DNA from: Deltaproteobacteria bacterium
GTDB taxonomy: Bacteria > Desulfobacterota > Desulfarculia > Adiutricales > Adiutricaceae
DNA: 64,000 bases
NCBI GenBank assembly: GCA_031265205.1
Contig: JAISCZ010000088.1
Span: 48,572-112,571, forward strand
Direction: 5' to 3'
Shown: in pieces, positions 35,014 to 44,822 of the stretch
Position numbering within the stretch: the first letter of the stretch is position 1
Layout of the letters: each line of letters starts with the position of its first letter
Notes under the pieces: generated by a model
What the model saw: only the letters and a program-made list of their open reading frames with translations
Told to the model about the DNA's origin: nothing
Databases searched by the model: none
Position numbers and translations under genes: made by a program

Positions 35014-36627
35014 AATTTTCTCCTTGAAATTTTTAAGTCCCGCGCCAGGATTCTAGCGTGGGGAGAAAGAGAGCGACGGACAGCGAATAAGAGCCTAATC
35101 GGCTTTATAAAATTCTAATTTTTAAAATTGAGCGCGTTTCGGGAAAAATTATTTTTCGTTGCTGGAGCGCCAATAATCCTTGACGCTCCATCAGGGCGAT
35201 CCCAAGCGTTTTCCGTTTTTGAAAAACGCGCCTTTAACCCCACTGTCGCGTCGCGCCTTCCGCCAACCCGCTTCATGAGACAAAATTGTCCTTAAGCGGC
35301 CGAAGATTTTCCGCGACGGTTTAAACTGAATTTTTAGAAAAAAACTTAAGAGAGGCTAATTTAAAACAGCGGGGAGGGGGGAGGGAGAAAGAGAAGAAAT
35401 CCGAACGGCTGGAAAAGCTCTTGAGCGGAGAAGAGTTTATAAAGGTGACGCCAGCGGGAGCGCGGACCCCGCTCGCGAAAAAGAGGCGCGCTACGGCCGT
35501 CGGCGGCCAGATTGGGCGGTTCCATTTTTTTAAAGTCCCCAAAAATATGGAATATCCTCACGTCGGGCGGGTCTACTGGCTTGTCGTTTTCGCGGCCTTC
35601 CCAGAGGAAACCCCCAGAGTGGCCTTGGAGTAGCGAAAACCCTACTCGCGTAGGCGCTGACTTACAGGATTGGGCGCGCTCCCAAATTTCATAGGATTCC
35701 GCGCTCCGGCGGCGGAGCGCGCCCAACGTGGCGAAGCGCCCTTTATTCTCATATTTTCCGCGAACCGTCAATATGAAAAGAAATATTCGCGTTTCGCGAA
35801 CAACCTGGCGCGCGAGGTAACGCTCAAATTTAAACGCTCGCGCGAAATATTTTTCCCGACGGCGATAAATTTCGCGCGGCTCTGAGAGAAGAGCGCGGAT
35901 CCCACGTCTTCCCTTCTCCGCCGCGGCTGTAAAAAATCCCTTAAAGAGCGACGCCGCGAATAAGGATGGCCGTCAATCGCCATGGCCGGAAGACCTTGGC
36001 CCCTCTTTAAAGCCTTCGCCCGTCCGCGGCCCGCTTTTCCCGCCGCCCCTCCCCCAAGCCCCGCGCGCGGGGCGCGACCGCGCCTCGGGGGAGCGCGCGA
36101 GGCGCCCCTTAAAGAGCCCTGGAAAGGCCTTCCCGGAAACCTTCGGGGCGCGCGGCCCGCTCGCCCCCTCGCGGGCGCTCAAAGGAATCCGCCCAGTTCT
36201 CCCTCCCGCCAAGGGCGGCCGCCGCCGGCGTGAGGCGAGCGCGAGCGCTCGCCTCACGAAAAATTCCTTGACAAGGGCCGCCAAATCCTCTAAAAAATTA
36301 CTATGGCTACAAAATCAAGCGTACATACCGCGCGTCAAGCGCTACCTTCCTCAGCAAACTAGCGTTCGCTTATTTTTCTGGCCTATTTCTCTTCCTCTCC
36401 CGCGCGGGACTTCTCAGTCACGGCGATTTTACGCGCCACGCCCGCCTAGAAGCCGAAGAGACCTTCCCTTCATGGGAGGGGCGTCTTTTTTAGTCCTTTG
36501 GGCCATCGGGCCCCGGGGCGAGCGAGGAAAGTTATCTCCTTATCCTCCCTCCGTTTTCGCTTTACCAGTGGGCGGTCGCGCGCCGCCCCTTCTCAAGGGC
36601 ATTATTTTGAAGATTTATCCCACTTTT
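35014..36627. other. Long non-coding region
   Basis: No gene is supported in about 1.6 kb. Open frames on both strands are biased Arg/Pro/Ala translations or lack family-like sequence. The first 140 bp are AT-rich and include the palindrome-like AATTTTTAAAATT near 35113, a possible control site for the minus-strand receptor. The rest is probably decayed sequence. Confidence 0.55.
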
Positions 36628-36843
36628 ATGACGCTCCGGGAGAACCAGCTTCTCAGCCGGGCCGAGCTCGCCAGAATAGCTGGCGTCTCCACTATGACCA
36701 TAGCGAGGATGGAAAGCGGCCACCGCTGCCGTCCGCAAATGTTTAGAAAAGTTCTCTTGGCCTTAAACGTCAGGCTTGACGACCCCCGCGTCCGGGGACT
36801 CGTCCCCCGCTACGCCCGCGCCCCCTTGCGCGATATAGCCTAA
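36628..36843 (+). CDS. Small XRE-type helix-turn-helix protein
   Basis: Starting at the ATG of MTLRENQLLSRAEL (36628), the 71-residue product is essentially one helix-turn-helix: SRAELARIAGVSTMTIARMESG, the classic XRE pattern, followed by a third helix region and a basic tail. The frame stays open upstream to 36268, but that part shows no family-like sequence. It could be a stand-alone regulator. A strong terminator follows 43 bp after the stop, supporting a real transcript. Confidence 0.75.
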   Translation: MTLRENQLLSRAELARIAGVSTMTIARMESGHRCRPQMFRKVLLALNVRLDDPRVRGLVPRYARAPLRDIA

Positions 36844-36885
36844 CCGCCCGCCTTGCCCGCGCCTTCCTTGGGGGCGCGGCGAGCC

Positions 36886-36916
36886 AAGCCGGGGGCCTCG
36901 CGCCCCCGGCTTTTTT
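36886..36916 (+). terminator. Rho-independent terminator after the HTH gene
   Basis: A perfect 11-bp stem AAGCCGGGGGC / GCCCCCGGCTT with a 5-base loop, followed directly by more T residues. Confidence 0.9.
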
Positions 36917-37375
36917 GTTTCCCGCCGGAATTTTCCCCCAGAGAGCGGCCCTCCCCAGAGAGTTCCGCCGTCCGCCCGACCGGAGGCGCGGGGCGCGCTT
37001 TCGCGCCAAGCGCCTCTTTTTCTTTCTTTAAGCGCGCTCCTCTCTTTCTCTCTTTAATTATGTTGCTTTTCCTTAAGGCAAACCCTAAAATGCTAGCCCG
37101 TGGGAGAGCTATTTGCGCCCTTTTCCCTTAAGGCCTATAATTCCTTGGGGCGTCCGCCAAACGCGAATTCGCGCGCCGCGTTTCCCCCGACCTTAAATTA
37201 GCTATAATTTCCGCGAGCCCCCAAGCTAAGGGATCTCGCGGCCTGAGGGGCCCCTTAAAACCGCCAAACCTGACTTTTTCGCCTAATTTTTTGATATTTT
37301 AAGTTTTTTTCCTATCGCCCCTTTTTTTCCCTTAGGACATAGGACAAGTCCCCACGTAATTTTTTGGAGTTTCGC
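36917..37375 (+). promoter_or_regulatory. Intergenic region with a TATAAT box before the Sel1 gene
   Basis: No gene is seen in this stretch. A perfect TATAAT lies at 37203-37208 with only a weak -35 (TTTCCC at 37181-37186, 16-bp spacer). This would give a leader of about 160 bases. Confidence 0.4.
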
Positions 37376-38437
37376 ATGCGCAACCCCCGCCAACTTTGGA
37401 TTTCCACTCTGACCGCGGCTTTCTTGCTGGCCCTGAGTTCCGGAGCCTTCGCCCAGGACGTTGAAAACACCACCGGCGGAGCCCTGGCCCCGCCGACCAC
37501 GGACACCGCCCAGGGCTCCCAGCCCGTGGCCGTGAACGCCAACCAGGTCCTGCCCCTGCTCCTCGTGGAAGCGGAAAAGGGCAACGCCAACGCGATGCTC
37601 ACCATCGGCAATATCTACGAAAGAGGGCTCTACGGCAACCGCCGCAACTTCGGCAAGGCCCTGGAATGGTACCAAAAGGCGGCGGACGCCGGCCTTCCCG
37701 CCGGTTTTTTCAACGTGGGAATCTCCTTTGAGGTGGGACAGGGCACGGCGCCCGACAGCCAAGTGGCCTTTGAGAACTTCGTTAAAGCCGCCGAAAAGGG
37801 CCTCCCCATCGCCAAGCAGAAATTAGGGGAACTCTACCTCTCCGGCGAAGGGGTCATCGCCGACCCCGCGGCCGCCGTCCGCTATCTGACCGAAGCCGGC
37901 CAAGACGGGCTTTCGGAGTCCGATTTCCTCCTGGCCCGCCTCTATCTAAATGGCTTAAGCGGCGTGAAGCTGGACGTCAAAAAGGGCCTGGACCTCATCA
38001 ATCAGCTCGCGGATAAAAAATACCCCATCGCCTTAAACGAGTTGGGGGCCATCTCCTATCTCGGGACCTTCGAGCAGCCCAAGGATTACAAGAAAGCCGA
38101 GGCCTATTTCCTCCAAGCCGCCGATCTGGGTAGCGGCGACGCCATGAAGAACCTCGGGGCCCTGTATTTAAACGGCGACGACGCCAATCCCCCCAACCAG
38201 ACCGACGCCCTCAAGTGGTTCACCCTCTCCACGGCCTTCGGCTACGGCAACCAGGACATCATGAACGCCATCGCCAACCTGCGCGCCGAGATGAAGCCCG
38301 AGGAAATCCAGGCCGCGGAAAACTCGGTGCGGCAGTGGGTGGAGGCCAAACAGGCGCAGGCCGAGGCTGACCGGGCGGCCGCCGCGGCGGCCGCCGCCGA
38401 AAACCCGAGCGCGGCCACGCCTCCCGCCGCCAACTAA
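37376..38437 (+). CDS. Secreted Sel1-repeat (TPR-like) protein
   Basis: The start is placed at ATG 37376, six bases after GGAG; an in-frame TTG at 37364 is part of that ribosome-binding region. The 353-residue product has a signal peptide (about 1-27, ending SSGAFAQ), then about six Sel1 repeats (ANAMLTIGNIYERGL; AKQKLGELYLSGEGV; AMKNLGALYLNGDD), and an Ala-rich tail. Sel1 proteins act as periplasmic or secreted scaffolds for protein contacts. The partner is unknown. It converges on the hydrogenase-like chemoreceptor gene with a shared terminator. Confidence 0.88.
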   Translation: MRNPRQLWISTLTAAFLLALSSGAFAQDVENTTGGALAPPTTDTAQGSQPVAVNANQVLPLLLVEAEKGNANAMLTIGNIYERGLYGNRRNFGKALEWYQKAADAGLPAGFFNVGISFEVGQGTAPDSQVAFENFVKAAEKGLPIAKQKLGELYLSGEGVIADPAAAVRYLTEAGQDGLSESDFLLARLYLNGLSGVKLDVKKGLDLINQLADKKYPIALNELGAISYLGTFEQPKDYKKAEAYFLQAADLGSGDAMKNLGALYLNGDDANPPNQTDALKWFTLSTAFGYGNQDIMNAIANLRAEMKPEEIQAAENSVRQWVEAKQAQAEADRAAAAAAAAENPSAATPPAAN

Positions 38438-38478
38438 GAGTTTTTTTAATCCCTAAAGCGGGCCAGCCCGGGCCCTAA

Positions 38479-38522
38479 CGAAAAAATTAAGGGGGCCCTC
38501 GCGGGCCCCCTTAATTTTTTCG
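38479..38522. terminator. Bidirectional terminator between convergent genes
   Basis: A perfect 20-bp stem (CGAAAAAATTAAGGGGGCCC and its complement) with a TCGC loop. Both flanks give a T run in the direction of transcription, so it can stop both the Sel1 gene and the minus-strand chemoreceptor gene. Confidence 0.93.
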
Positions 38523-38570
38523 CCGCCTTTGCAAATTTTCCGCGCGCCCCCCGCCGGGACGCGCCGCGCC

Positions 38571-40334
38571 CTATTCCAGCTGCGCCTCCACCTCGCTCAC
38601 GGACTGGCTGATTTGGATGGAAGCGTCCTTGAGGGTCGCGAAGTTGGCGCGCACTTCCCGGGAACTTTTGACCCCGGCGTCCACGCTGGCCTGGGTCTTT
38701 TCGATCATCTGCCGGGATTCGGTGACCGCGGCGGCGCTCTTGGAGGCGAGGTTGCGCACCTCATCCGCCACCACGGCGAAACCCGCCCCGGCCTCCCCGG
38801 CGCGGGCGGCCTCCACGGCGGCGTTTAAGGCGAGGATGTTGGTCTGGAAAGAGATGTCCTCGATGCTCTTGAGGATGCTCCCGATTTTGGTGGAAAAATC
38901 CTTGATGGAGTCAATGTCGTTGGACATGGAGGTGACGGACCCTTCCGTGTTGGTGACCAGCTCGGTAATGCCCGTGACCACGTCCAGGATTTTCACGAGG
39001 CTGTCCCGGCCGCCCCGGGTCCGCTCCAAGAGAAAATGGTGGCAATTGTCCGGGGTGTTGTGACCCAGATGGATGGCCATGATCATCTTGTCGCACGAAT
39101 TGTAGCCGCAGCTGGCGCAGTTAAAAAATTTCTGGCCCCCGGTTTTCCCCAAGCTCTCGGCGATCCTTTCCTTGACCCCCGGGGTAAGGGAAGACTGCCG
39201 GAAATTGGCGCCGTGGTTGACGTAAGAGCGCGTGTAGAGGCCCGGGCGCCAATATTTGGCGACCACGTCGTTCGCGACGGATTCGGGTTTTTGATGGCGG
39301 AACTTGAAGCCCTTTTGGCTCTTTCCCTTGTAATACTCCTTGAGCTTTTCGCTCCTCTCCGTGACGAGGTAATTGAGCTCGTCGAGGGAGCGGCCCGACC
39401 GGTCCGGGACCCCGGGCCCTCCGTTGCAGCCCGCCTCGCAGTTCAGGCAGTCAATTAGAAGCGGGGTGACGCGGTCGGTAATGGACCCAGAGAGGGAGTC
39501 CAGGTAATGGTAAATGCTGTGGACGCCCTCAATCTTCCGGGTTTTGTGGCTGATGTCCGGGATATATCTCTCGGCGGTCATAAGCAGGCCCCCGGGAGTG
39601 GAAAAAAGCACGGCCCTTTCCGCCGGGGGATCGTCAAAGTGCTCCTTGGGAAAAGAATCCAGGTCAATGTTGTTGTCCGTGAAATACTTTTTCAGGCTCT
39701 TGAAGGTAACGTTGTAGTCCCCGAAGCCCGTCTCGTCGAACTCTCGGCGCTTGGCGTAGCAGGGAGACATGACCGCCACCCGGCAGTTGGCGTACTCCGG
39801 GAAATAGGTCTTGATCATCTTCACGCTGTGCAGCATCGGGCTGTCGGCGGGGGCCAGAAAGCGCAACAGCTCGGGGCGGTAGATTTCGCAGTAAGTGACG
39901 ATGGCCGGGCAAGGCTGGGCGATGAGAGTTAAGGGTTTGTGGGTCCGCAGGTATTCCACGTAGGACTTAACCGTCAGTTCCGCCCCGAAACTCACGTCAA
40001 AAATGGCCTTGACGCCTAAGGAGCGCAGCCAACCGTTGAAATTGAGGTATTTTTTCGGAAAAGTCGCGGCCACCGCCGGGGCCACGATGGCCACGATGGG
40101 CGTCCCTTTCTCCAGATCGGACATAAACCGGTCAAAATCGTCCAACCCCACCCGGGCCTCGTGCTGACAGGCCTCCAGACAGTGGCCGCAACCGATGCAA
40201 AGGTCATGCACGACTTTCACCACCTTGCCGTCCGTGGCGTCGTTAGCGTATTTGACGGGGCAAGAAGCGATGCAACGCTGGCAGTTGCAGCAATTCTCCT
40301 CAATAGTGGTTACGACTGGTGTTAAACGCGCCAT
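38571..40334 (-). CDS. Soluble chemoreceptor with [FeFe]-hydrogenase-like sensor domain
   Basis: The 587-residue protein begins with two [4Fe-4S] ferredoxin motifs ([11 protein letters not shown] and [11 protein letters not shown]). Next comes a [FeFe]-hydrogenase large-subunit domain with [21 protein letters not shown] and [11 protein letters not shown] in place of the usual L1, L2 and L3 motifs, then a third Fe-S motif (CASCGYNSC, residue about 420). The C-terminus is a methyl-accepting signalling hairpin ([38 protein letters not shown]). No membrane segment is present. The altered motifs match sensory HydS-type hydrogenases more than catalytic ones. It probably reports H2 or redox state to CheA/CheW. 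Confidence 0.88.
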   Translation of the reverse strand: MARLTPVVTTIEENCCNCQRCIASCPVKYANDATDGKVVKVVHDLCIGCGHCLEACQHEARVGLDDFDRFMSDLEKGTPIVAIVAPAVAATFPKKYLNFNGWLRSLGVKAIFDVSFGAELTVKSYVEYLRTHKPLTLIAQPCPAIVTYCEIYRPELLRFLAPADSPMLHSVKMIKTYFPEYANCRVAVMSPCYAKRREFDETGFGDYNVTFKSLKKYFTDNNIDLDSFPKEHFDDPPAERAVLFSTPGGLLMTAERYIPDISHKTRKIEGVHSIYHYLDSLSGSITDRVTPLLIDCLNCEAGCNGGPGVPDRSGRSLDELNYLVTERSEKLKEYYKGKSQKGFKFRHQKPESVANDVVAKYWRPGLYTRSYVNHGANFRQSSLTPGVKERIAESLGKTGGQKFFNCASCGYNSCDKMIMAIHLGHNTPDNCHHFLLERTRGGRDSLVKILDVVTGITELVTNTEGSVTSMSNDIDSIKDFSTKIGSILKSIEDISFQTNILALNAAVEAARAGEAGAGFAVVADEVRNLASKSAAAVTESRQMIEKTQASVDAGVKSSREVRANFATLKDASIQISQSVSEVEAQLE

Positions 40335-40477
40335 AAAAAAACCTCAACCGTTCTCTAGCGAAAAATAGCCAAAAAATCGTGAAACGCTTTTTAAAAGTGG
40401 TTTGCGAACTCGTCACGCGTCGCGTCGCCCCTCGCCCTCCATCGCCTCGCGACCGCCCGCTCGGTCGTCATTTTTTG

Positions 40478-40504
40478 ATTTTAGCACAAAGCGTTATTTG
40501 TCAA
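40478..40504 (-). promoter_or_regulatory. Possible promoter of the hydrogenase-like chemoreceptor gene
   Basis: On the minus strand TTGACA (40504-40499) and TAAAAT (40483-40478) are both good, but the spacer is only 15 bp, which is short. It lies about 140 bp upstream of the start. Confidence 0.35.
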
Positions 40505-41420
40505 AATGAAATCGCCCCGAAAAAGCCGCGCTTCGCGCCCGACCCGCCAGAGGAAGCCAACCGCGCGTGGAAGGGGCGGAAGCGCTCCTTGTCATTATTT
40601 TTCGCTTTTTGGCAATTTTCCATAAAAAAAGCGTTTTTTAAAATTTTTCCGCGCCGCGCCCAGGCGCCCGCCGCCGACCGTCTCCCTTTTTAGCCCTCAA
40701 GCCCTCGCCCAAGCGCCGCCCGCGCGCCGCCGTCACGCCGCCTTGACGCCGCGCGCGCCGCGCGGAAACGCGCGCGCCTCTCCCCCGTCCCGCTGGACCG
40801 AAATTGGCCCCAAGAGAGAAAAAAAGACGCGCGCGCGAAAAACCCGCGCCCCTTCCCGACGGTCCCGTCGCGCTCGCGCCGCGGGTCCGCGCTCCGACCT
40901 GGCGCGCTATCGCCAGATTCGTCTCAAAGCTCGAATCAATTTCGCCACTGGCCGTGTCGAAATTAGAGGGTGGCGCGCCAGCGCGAGCCCCGCGAGTCCG
41001 CGCGCGAACTCTAAGGGGACCCCTTAGGCCCGCTCGCGCGGAATCCCGCGCGGAGGGTCTTACGAGGCCGCGCTGGGCTTTCGCGATAGGCTTTAAGGCG
41101 CCGGGCGCTTTGAGCCGCGCCGCCCCATTGCCGCGGGGCGCGCCCTCTTTATTTATAAGGACGCGCCCCGCTCGCCGGCGCGCTCTCGCGGTTGTTAAGC
41201 GCGAAAGGGGCGCCTTTTAAGGAAATCGGCCTCGCCAAGGGGCGCTCATCGCCTCAGGCGTGGATTAAACGCGGATTTTCGCGCCGCCGCGCGCGGCGGC
41301 GCTCCAAGAGAGGCGCGGCGAGAGCCCCCGCGCGACGCGTGGGCCGCCTTGAGGAAGGCCCCGAACGCGGCGCGCGAAGGCCGCCCCTGGCCCTTAAATC
41401 CTCCGCTGGCTTTTTTCGTT
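40505..41420. other. Non-coding GC-rich region
   Basis: No gene is supported. Open frames are low-complexity translations rich in Arg and Ala, and the sequence is dominated by GCGC-type words. Confidence 0.55.
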
Positions 41421-42251
41421 TTAAGAGTTTAAATCGAAACCCACCTGCTCCAATTTGGCGATTACGCGGGCGACCAGGGCTTTCAGGTCGCTCGCGAGCT
41501 CGTTGGAGAGTTTGGCGTTCACGAGTTTTTCCACGTCCTGGATTTCGGGGCCCAGGGCGGTGCGCACTCTCTTTTTCAGGAGATTGATTTCGTGTTTGGC
41601 GTCGGAATTAATCCGCTCGTTGAGTTTCTTCACCTCTTCGGCGCGCTGGAGTTCCAGCTCCTGCAATTTATTTTCTAAAATCTTATTTTTGCCCTGGGCC
41701 TCGTACAGGGTCGAGGAGAGGTGCCGCACTTCTTTTTCCTGGACGGAATTATGGGTCCGCTCATTGGCGAGCTTTCTTTCCAGATCCTCCATCCGGGAAT
41801 TGATTCCCAGCATGTTGGAGTGAACTCCGTCATAATCTTTGGTAAGCCTTTCGACCTCGCCCTGAAGAAAATGGTTGTCGTTTTCTTTTTTGCCCAGCAT
41901 CCCTTCCATGGCTTCGTTGTCGCGGTGCAGTTTTTTAACCTGTTTTTCGTAATTGGCCACCTTCTGGTTGGCCGTCAGGAGCGAACTCTCCATTTCCTCC
42001 ACCTGGGAGGTGATGACGAGGAGATCCCTGGTCAGACGCTCTTTTTCCTGCTCCAAGTCCTCCTTGATCTTAGTGACGGCCCGCATTTGCGCCTCGGACT
42101 GGCGCTGCTGGGAAGACACTCTCTTCTGGAATTCCCGGTACGAGGAATCCAGATTGATAAGATAATCCGTCAGAATGCGCATGGACTGGACGGGGTCAAA
42201 TCCAGCCGGCAAAAAATCATTGGTCTGCTGTTCGAGCTTCATTTCAGACAT
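41421..42251 (-). CDS. Coiled-coil protein of unknown function
   Basis: The start is placed at the ATG of MSEMKLEQQ (42251), giving 276 residues. Nearly the whole protein from residue 30 to 215 is predicted coiled coil by heptad pattern (EDLEQEKERLTRDLLVITSQVEEMESSL; VERLTKDYDGVHSNMLGINSRMEDLERKL). The C-terminal 50 residues are a more globular helical part. No signal peptide or membrane segment is seen. The family is not recognised. Such proteins often act as cytoplasmic scaffolds or segregation helpers, but nothing here fixes the role. Confidence 0.75.
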   Translation of the reverse strand: MSEMKLEQQTNDFLPAGFDPVQSMRILTDYLINLDSSYREFQKRVSSQQRQSEAQMRAVTKIKEDLEQEKERLTRDLLVITSQVEEMESSLLTANQKVANYEKQVKKLHRDNEAMEGMLGKKENDNHFLQGEVERLTKDYDGVHSNMLGINSRMEDLERKLANERTHNSVQEKEVRHLSSTLYEAQGKNKILENKLQELELQRAEEVKKLNERINSDAKHEINLLKKRVRTALGPEIQDVEKLVNAKLSNELASDLKALVARVIAKLEQVGFDLNS

Positions 42252-42257
42252 GGGCAA

Positions 42258-42996
42258 AAATCTCTTTCCCCTTGCCTCGCGGGGGTTTTAATCGCGTCGC
42301 GGCCTTATCGCCGCGCGAAAGGCCGCCCTGGCGCCGCTTTATAAAAAGCGAGCGCGCTCTCTTTAGTTGGGGGGCGAGTTTTGAGGAAAAAACGCGTCTG
42401 GAAGGCAATGGATTTTAGCCCTCCAATTCGCGAAAAGAAAAAAAGGCGAAAAGCCAAAGCCCGCGCGCGAATCCTTTCCCCAAAAGCGGTCGCGAAGCCA
42501 GAAAAGCCTTTAAAACCGCGGACAATGGGGAAAGTATACGCCTTTCAAAGTCAATAAACAACACTTTGGGCCAAGAGGCCGGACGCTCAAGGGACGCGAG
42601 TCCCCTCCTAAGCCTCCCGGCCCTCTTCGCGCCCTTTTTTAAATTTTGCCGCCTTTTTGAAAAACGGAAGCGACAACGCGCCTTTTTCCGCGCGTTTATC
42701 CGCCCAAGCCCCCGGGGCGCGTCTTCCGCCTCGCGCGGCCGCCCGCGCGAGGCGCCCACCGTCCCTCCGACTCCCCCGCCCCGCTCCGGGCCGCCGGAAG
42801 GCCCGCCCAGAGGAACCCAGGGGCGAGGCGGGCGCGAGGCGCGCTCCCGGGGGCGGCGAAGACTTGGCGCCACGCTCCCCCCGCTAGGAGCGAAGCCCCC
42901 CCCTGAACGCGAACCCCCTTAAAGCTCGCGATGGATCTCGCCACCCGCGCCTTTCAGGCCAAGCCAGCCGGGCGCGCCTCCCAAGCGCGCGCCCGG
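42258..42996. other. Non-coding region between two minus-strand genes
   Basis: No gene is supported in about 740 bp. The open frames on both strands are Arg/Pro/Gly-rich and do not resemble proteins. Confidence 0.5.
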
Positions 42997-43866
42997 CTAG
43001 CTCAGTTTGGAACCGCTCTCCTCGCGCGCGCCCTGAAGGGTCACGACCAAATCCTGGTACCTCCGCGCCAAGTCCAGGCGTTTCAGGCTCTGGGAAAGGC
43101 TCCACAGGGCCTGGGCTTTCTTCAGCCGCTCGCCGAGGGGAAAGGCCCTGGCGTCCAGTTTTTCCAAGCTCTGGAATATTTTTTCCATTCCCGCCAAATC
43201 GCGGTTCTTTTCGCAGAACTGGAAAATGCCGTCCGCCGCCTCGGCGATCTTTTTGGCGTAATCCACGCTCATGATCCAGGGTTTTTCCCTCTCCCCACGC
43301 CGCCTCCGGTCGAAAAGGGGCGGATTGTCCCGGGTCGGCAGAAGCGCCAGATAGATTTCCAAGGCCTCCGCGAGCTCGCCGATGTCCAGGTAGCGCTTAA
43401 TGTGCATGAGGGCCAGATCGAGCCTTAAAGCGGCCAAAGACAGGCACCAGGCCTCGGGGAAGGAAAAGGAGGAAAAATTCCTTTCGTACTTTCTTTCTTC
43501 CTCGTCCAGGCGCAAAGAGGAGAGCAAGGTCTCGGTCTCGGCGATTTCAAAGTCTAAGTCGGCCTCGCGGGGGTGCCGCGGAAAAGAATGGAGCAGCCTG
43601 TCCGCTTGGGCCCACCTTCCATCCAGCATATAGGCCCTGGTGAGGTTTAAGAGGGCCTCGGAAAAGGCCAGGGAATTCTGGGCGACGACTTCCGAGCCCT
43701 TGAGGCTTTCCCACATATCCTGGGCTTTTTCCAAGGCGCTTTCGACAATCGCGGAATCCTTGGCGCTGATGGGCCCCTCGTCTTTCTGCAGGGGCACGTA
43801 TTTGACGCACGCCGCGTAAGCGTCCGCGGAAGCCTGGGTAAATTCCCGCGCTAAATCCAGTCGCAT
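42997..43866 (-). CDS. Helical repeat protein of unknown function
   Basis: The start is placed at the ATG of MRLDLAREF (43866), behind AGAGAGG; the frame extends further but without protein-like sequence. The 289-residue product is all-helical with TPR-like spacing (ALLNLTRAYMLDGRWAQADRLL; ALRLDLALMHIKRYLDIGELAEALEIYLALL). No signal peptide is visible. It might be a TPR-type adaptor; the function is unknown. It lies alone, with non-coding DNA on both sides. Confidence 0.7.
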   Translation of the reverse strand: MRLDLAREFTQASADAYAACVKYVPLQKDEGPISAKDSAIVESALEKAQDMWESLKGSEVVAQNSLAFSEALLNLTRAYMLDGRWAQADRLLHSFPRHPREADLDFEIAETETLLSSLRLDEEERKYERNFSSFSFPEAWCLSLAALRLDLALMHIKRYLDIGELAEALEIYLALLPTRDNPPLFDRRRRGEREKPWIMSVDYAKKIAEAADGIFQFCEKNRDLAGMEKIFQSLEKLDARAFPLGERLKKAQALWSLSQSLKRLDLARRYQDLVVTLQGAREESGSKLS

Positions 43867-44744
43867 ACTCGCCTCTCTTTCCTGGCCCGGAGAAAGCCTG
43901 ACGACGCTCGCGCGCGCGGCGCTACCCAAGGCGGCGAGAGCGGCGGGCCCTTGGGCGCGGCGCGCTCCCCGCCCCGGGTTACCCCGGAGCCTAAAAAAAA
44001 ACCGTGAAACAAACGAATAAACCGCGCGCCCTAAGCGCCTGGCGCTTACTCCGGCCCCTTGGAAGGCGCGCCGCTCCCGGCGTCGGGGCGCGAGCCCCTT
44101 TAGGGCCTTCCGCGCGGGCCGCGCGCCGAGCTTCCGCTGGCGCCTTCCTTTAGGAAAGGACTCAACCCGGGGCGAGCGAGCGCGCTCTTTTCGCGCCGAA
44201 CGCGCGTCACTTCTTATATTTTCTAAACTAAAAGGCGTATGGGATATCGCGGAAGAGGCCTTCCGCGCCCATATGACATAATAAAAACGAGCGAGCGCGC
44301 CTTGTCAACCGAACGCGTCAAAAGGGGGCGTTTTTCCCTCCGCCGCCGCGCCCGCGCGGGACCGCGCTTTTTTTTCTTTGGAGCGGGGCGACCTCTCGCC
44401 GCCTTGGGGGCGCTTCCCCCTAAAGTTCCCGCTTCCGCGCGCCGCCCGCAAGCCGCTTGAGGCGAACCGAGGCGAACGCTTCCCTTTCGGCCCCGGGACT
44501 TTCGGCGTAAAATAGTTTTTTAAAACCGCCGCGACAATCTCCCGACGCGGGCCTTCGCGCCGCCCCCCGGCCCCGGGCGAGGGGTTCTTTTTAAGGACGC
44601 TTAAATAAAAGCGCCGCGGCCGGCCTCCCCCGGGGAGGCCGGCCGCGGGAGGCCGGCCGCGCGGAGCGCGAGTTCCCCGGCGCCCCCCTCCGGGCCTTGC
44701 CCGCGCCCGCGCGGCCAGCGGCGCGCCATCGCGGCGAAACGCCA
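43867..44744. other. Non-coding region upstream of clpB, with a large palindrome
   Basis: No gene is supported. At 44616-44646 a 15-bp arm (GCGGCCGGCCTCCCC) is followed after one base by its exact complement, and a third related arm follows at 44647-44661. With no T run this is a cruciform-like repeat rather than an ordinary terminator. Confidence 0.55.
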
Positions 44745-44773
44745 TTGACAAGTGGCCGGGTCGTTCTTACTTT
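44745..44773 (+). promoter_or_regulatory. Candidate promoter for clpB-mnmE
   Basis: TTGACA (44745-44750), a 17-bp spacer and TACTTT (44768-44773, a 3 of 6 match to TATAAT). It lies 50 bp upstream of the clpB start. No clear heat-shock sigma element is seen. Confidence 0.45.
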
Positions 44774-44822
44774 TGGAAGGGGAATTCAAGCGACTTTAGT
44801 CCCCAGGAGACATTTAGCCACC

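Noticed and set aside
38571..40334. Catalytic H2-producing [FeFe] hydrogenase
   Set aside because: The active-site motifs differ from those of catalytic enzymes, and a chemoreceptor signalling domain forms the C-terminus.
42415..42922. Opposing ORFs between the two minus-strand unknown genes
   Set aside because: Both are Arg/Pro/Gly-rich and mirror each other in the same GC-rich DNA, with no ribosome site or motif.
44697..44822. N-terminal extension of ClpB
   Set aside because: The frame is open from 44697, but ClpB homologs begin at [11 protein letters not shown] (44823). The extra 42 residues are Arg-rich and overlap the promoter candidate.
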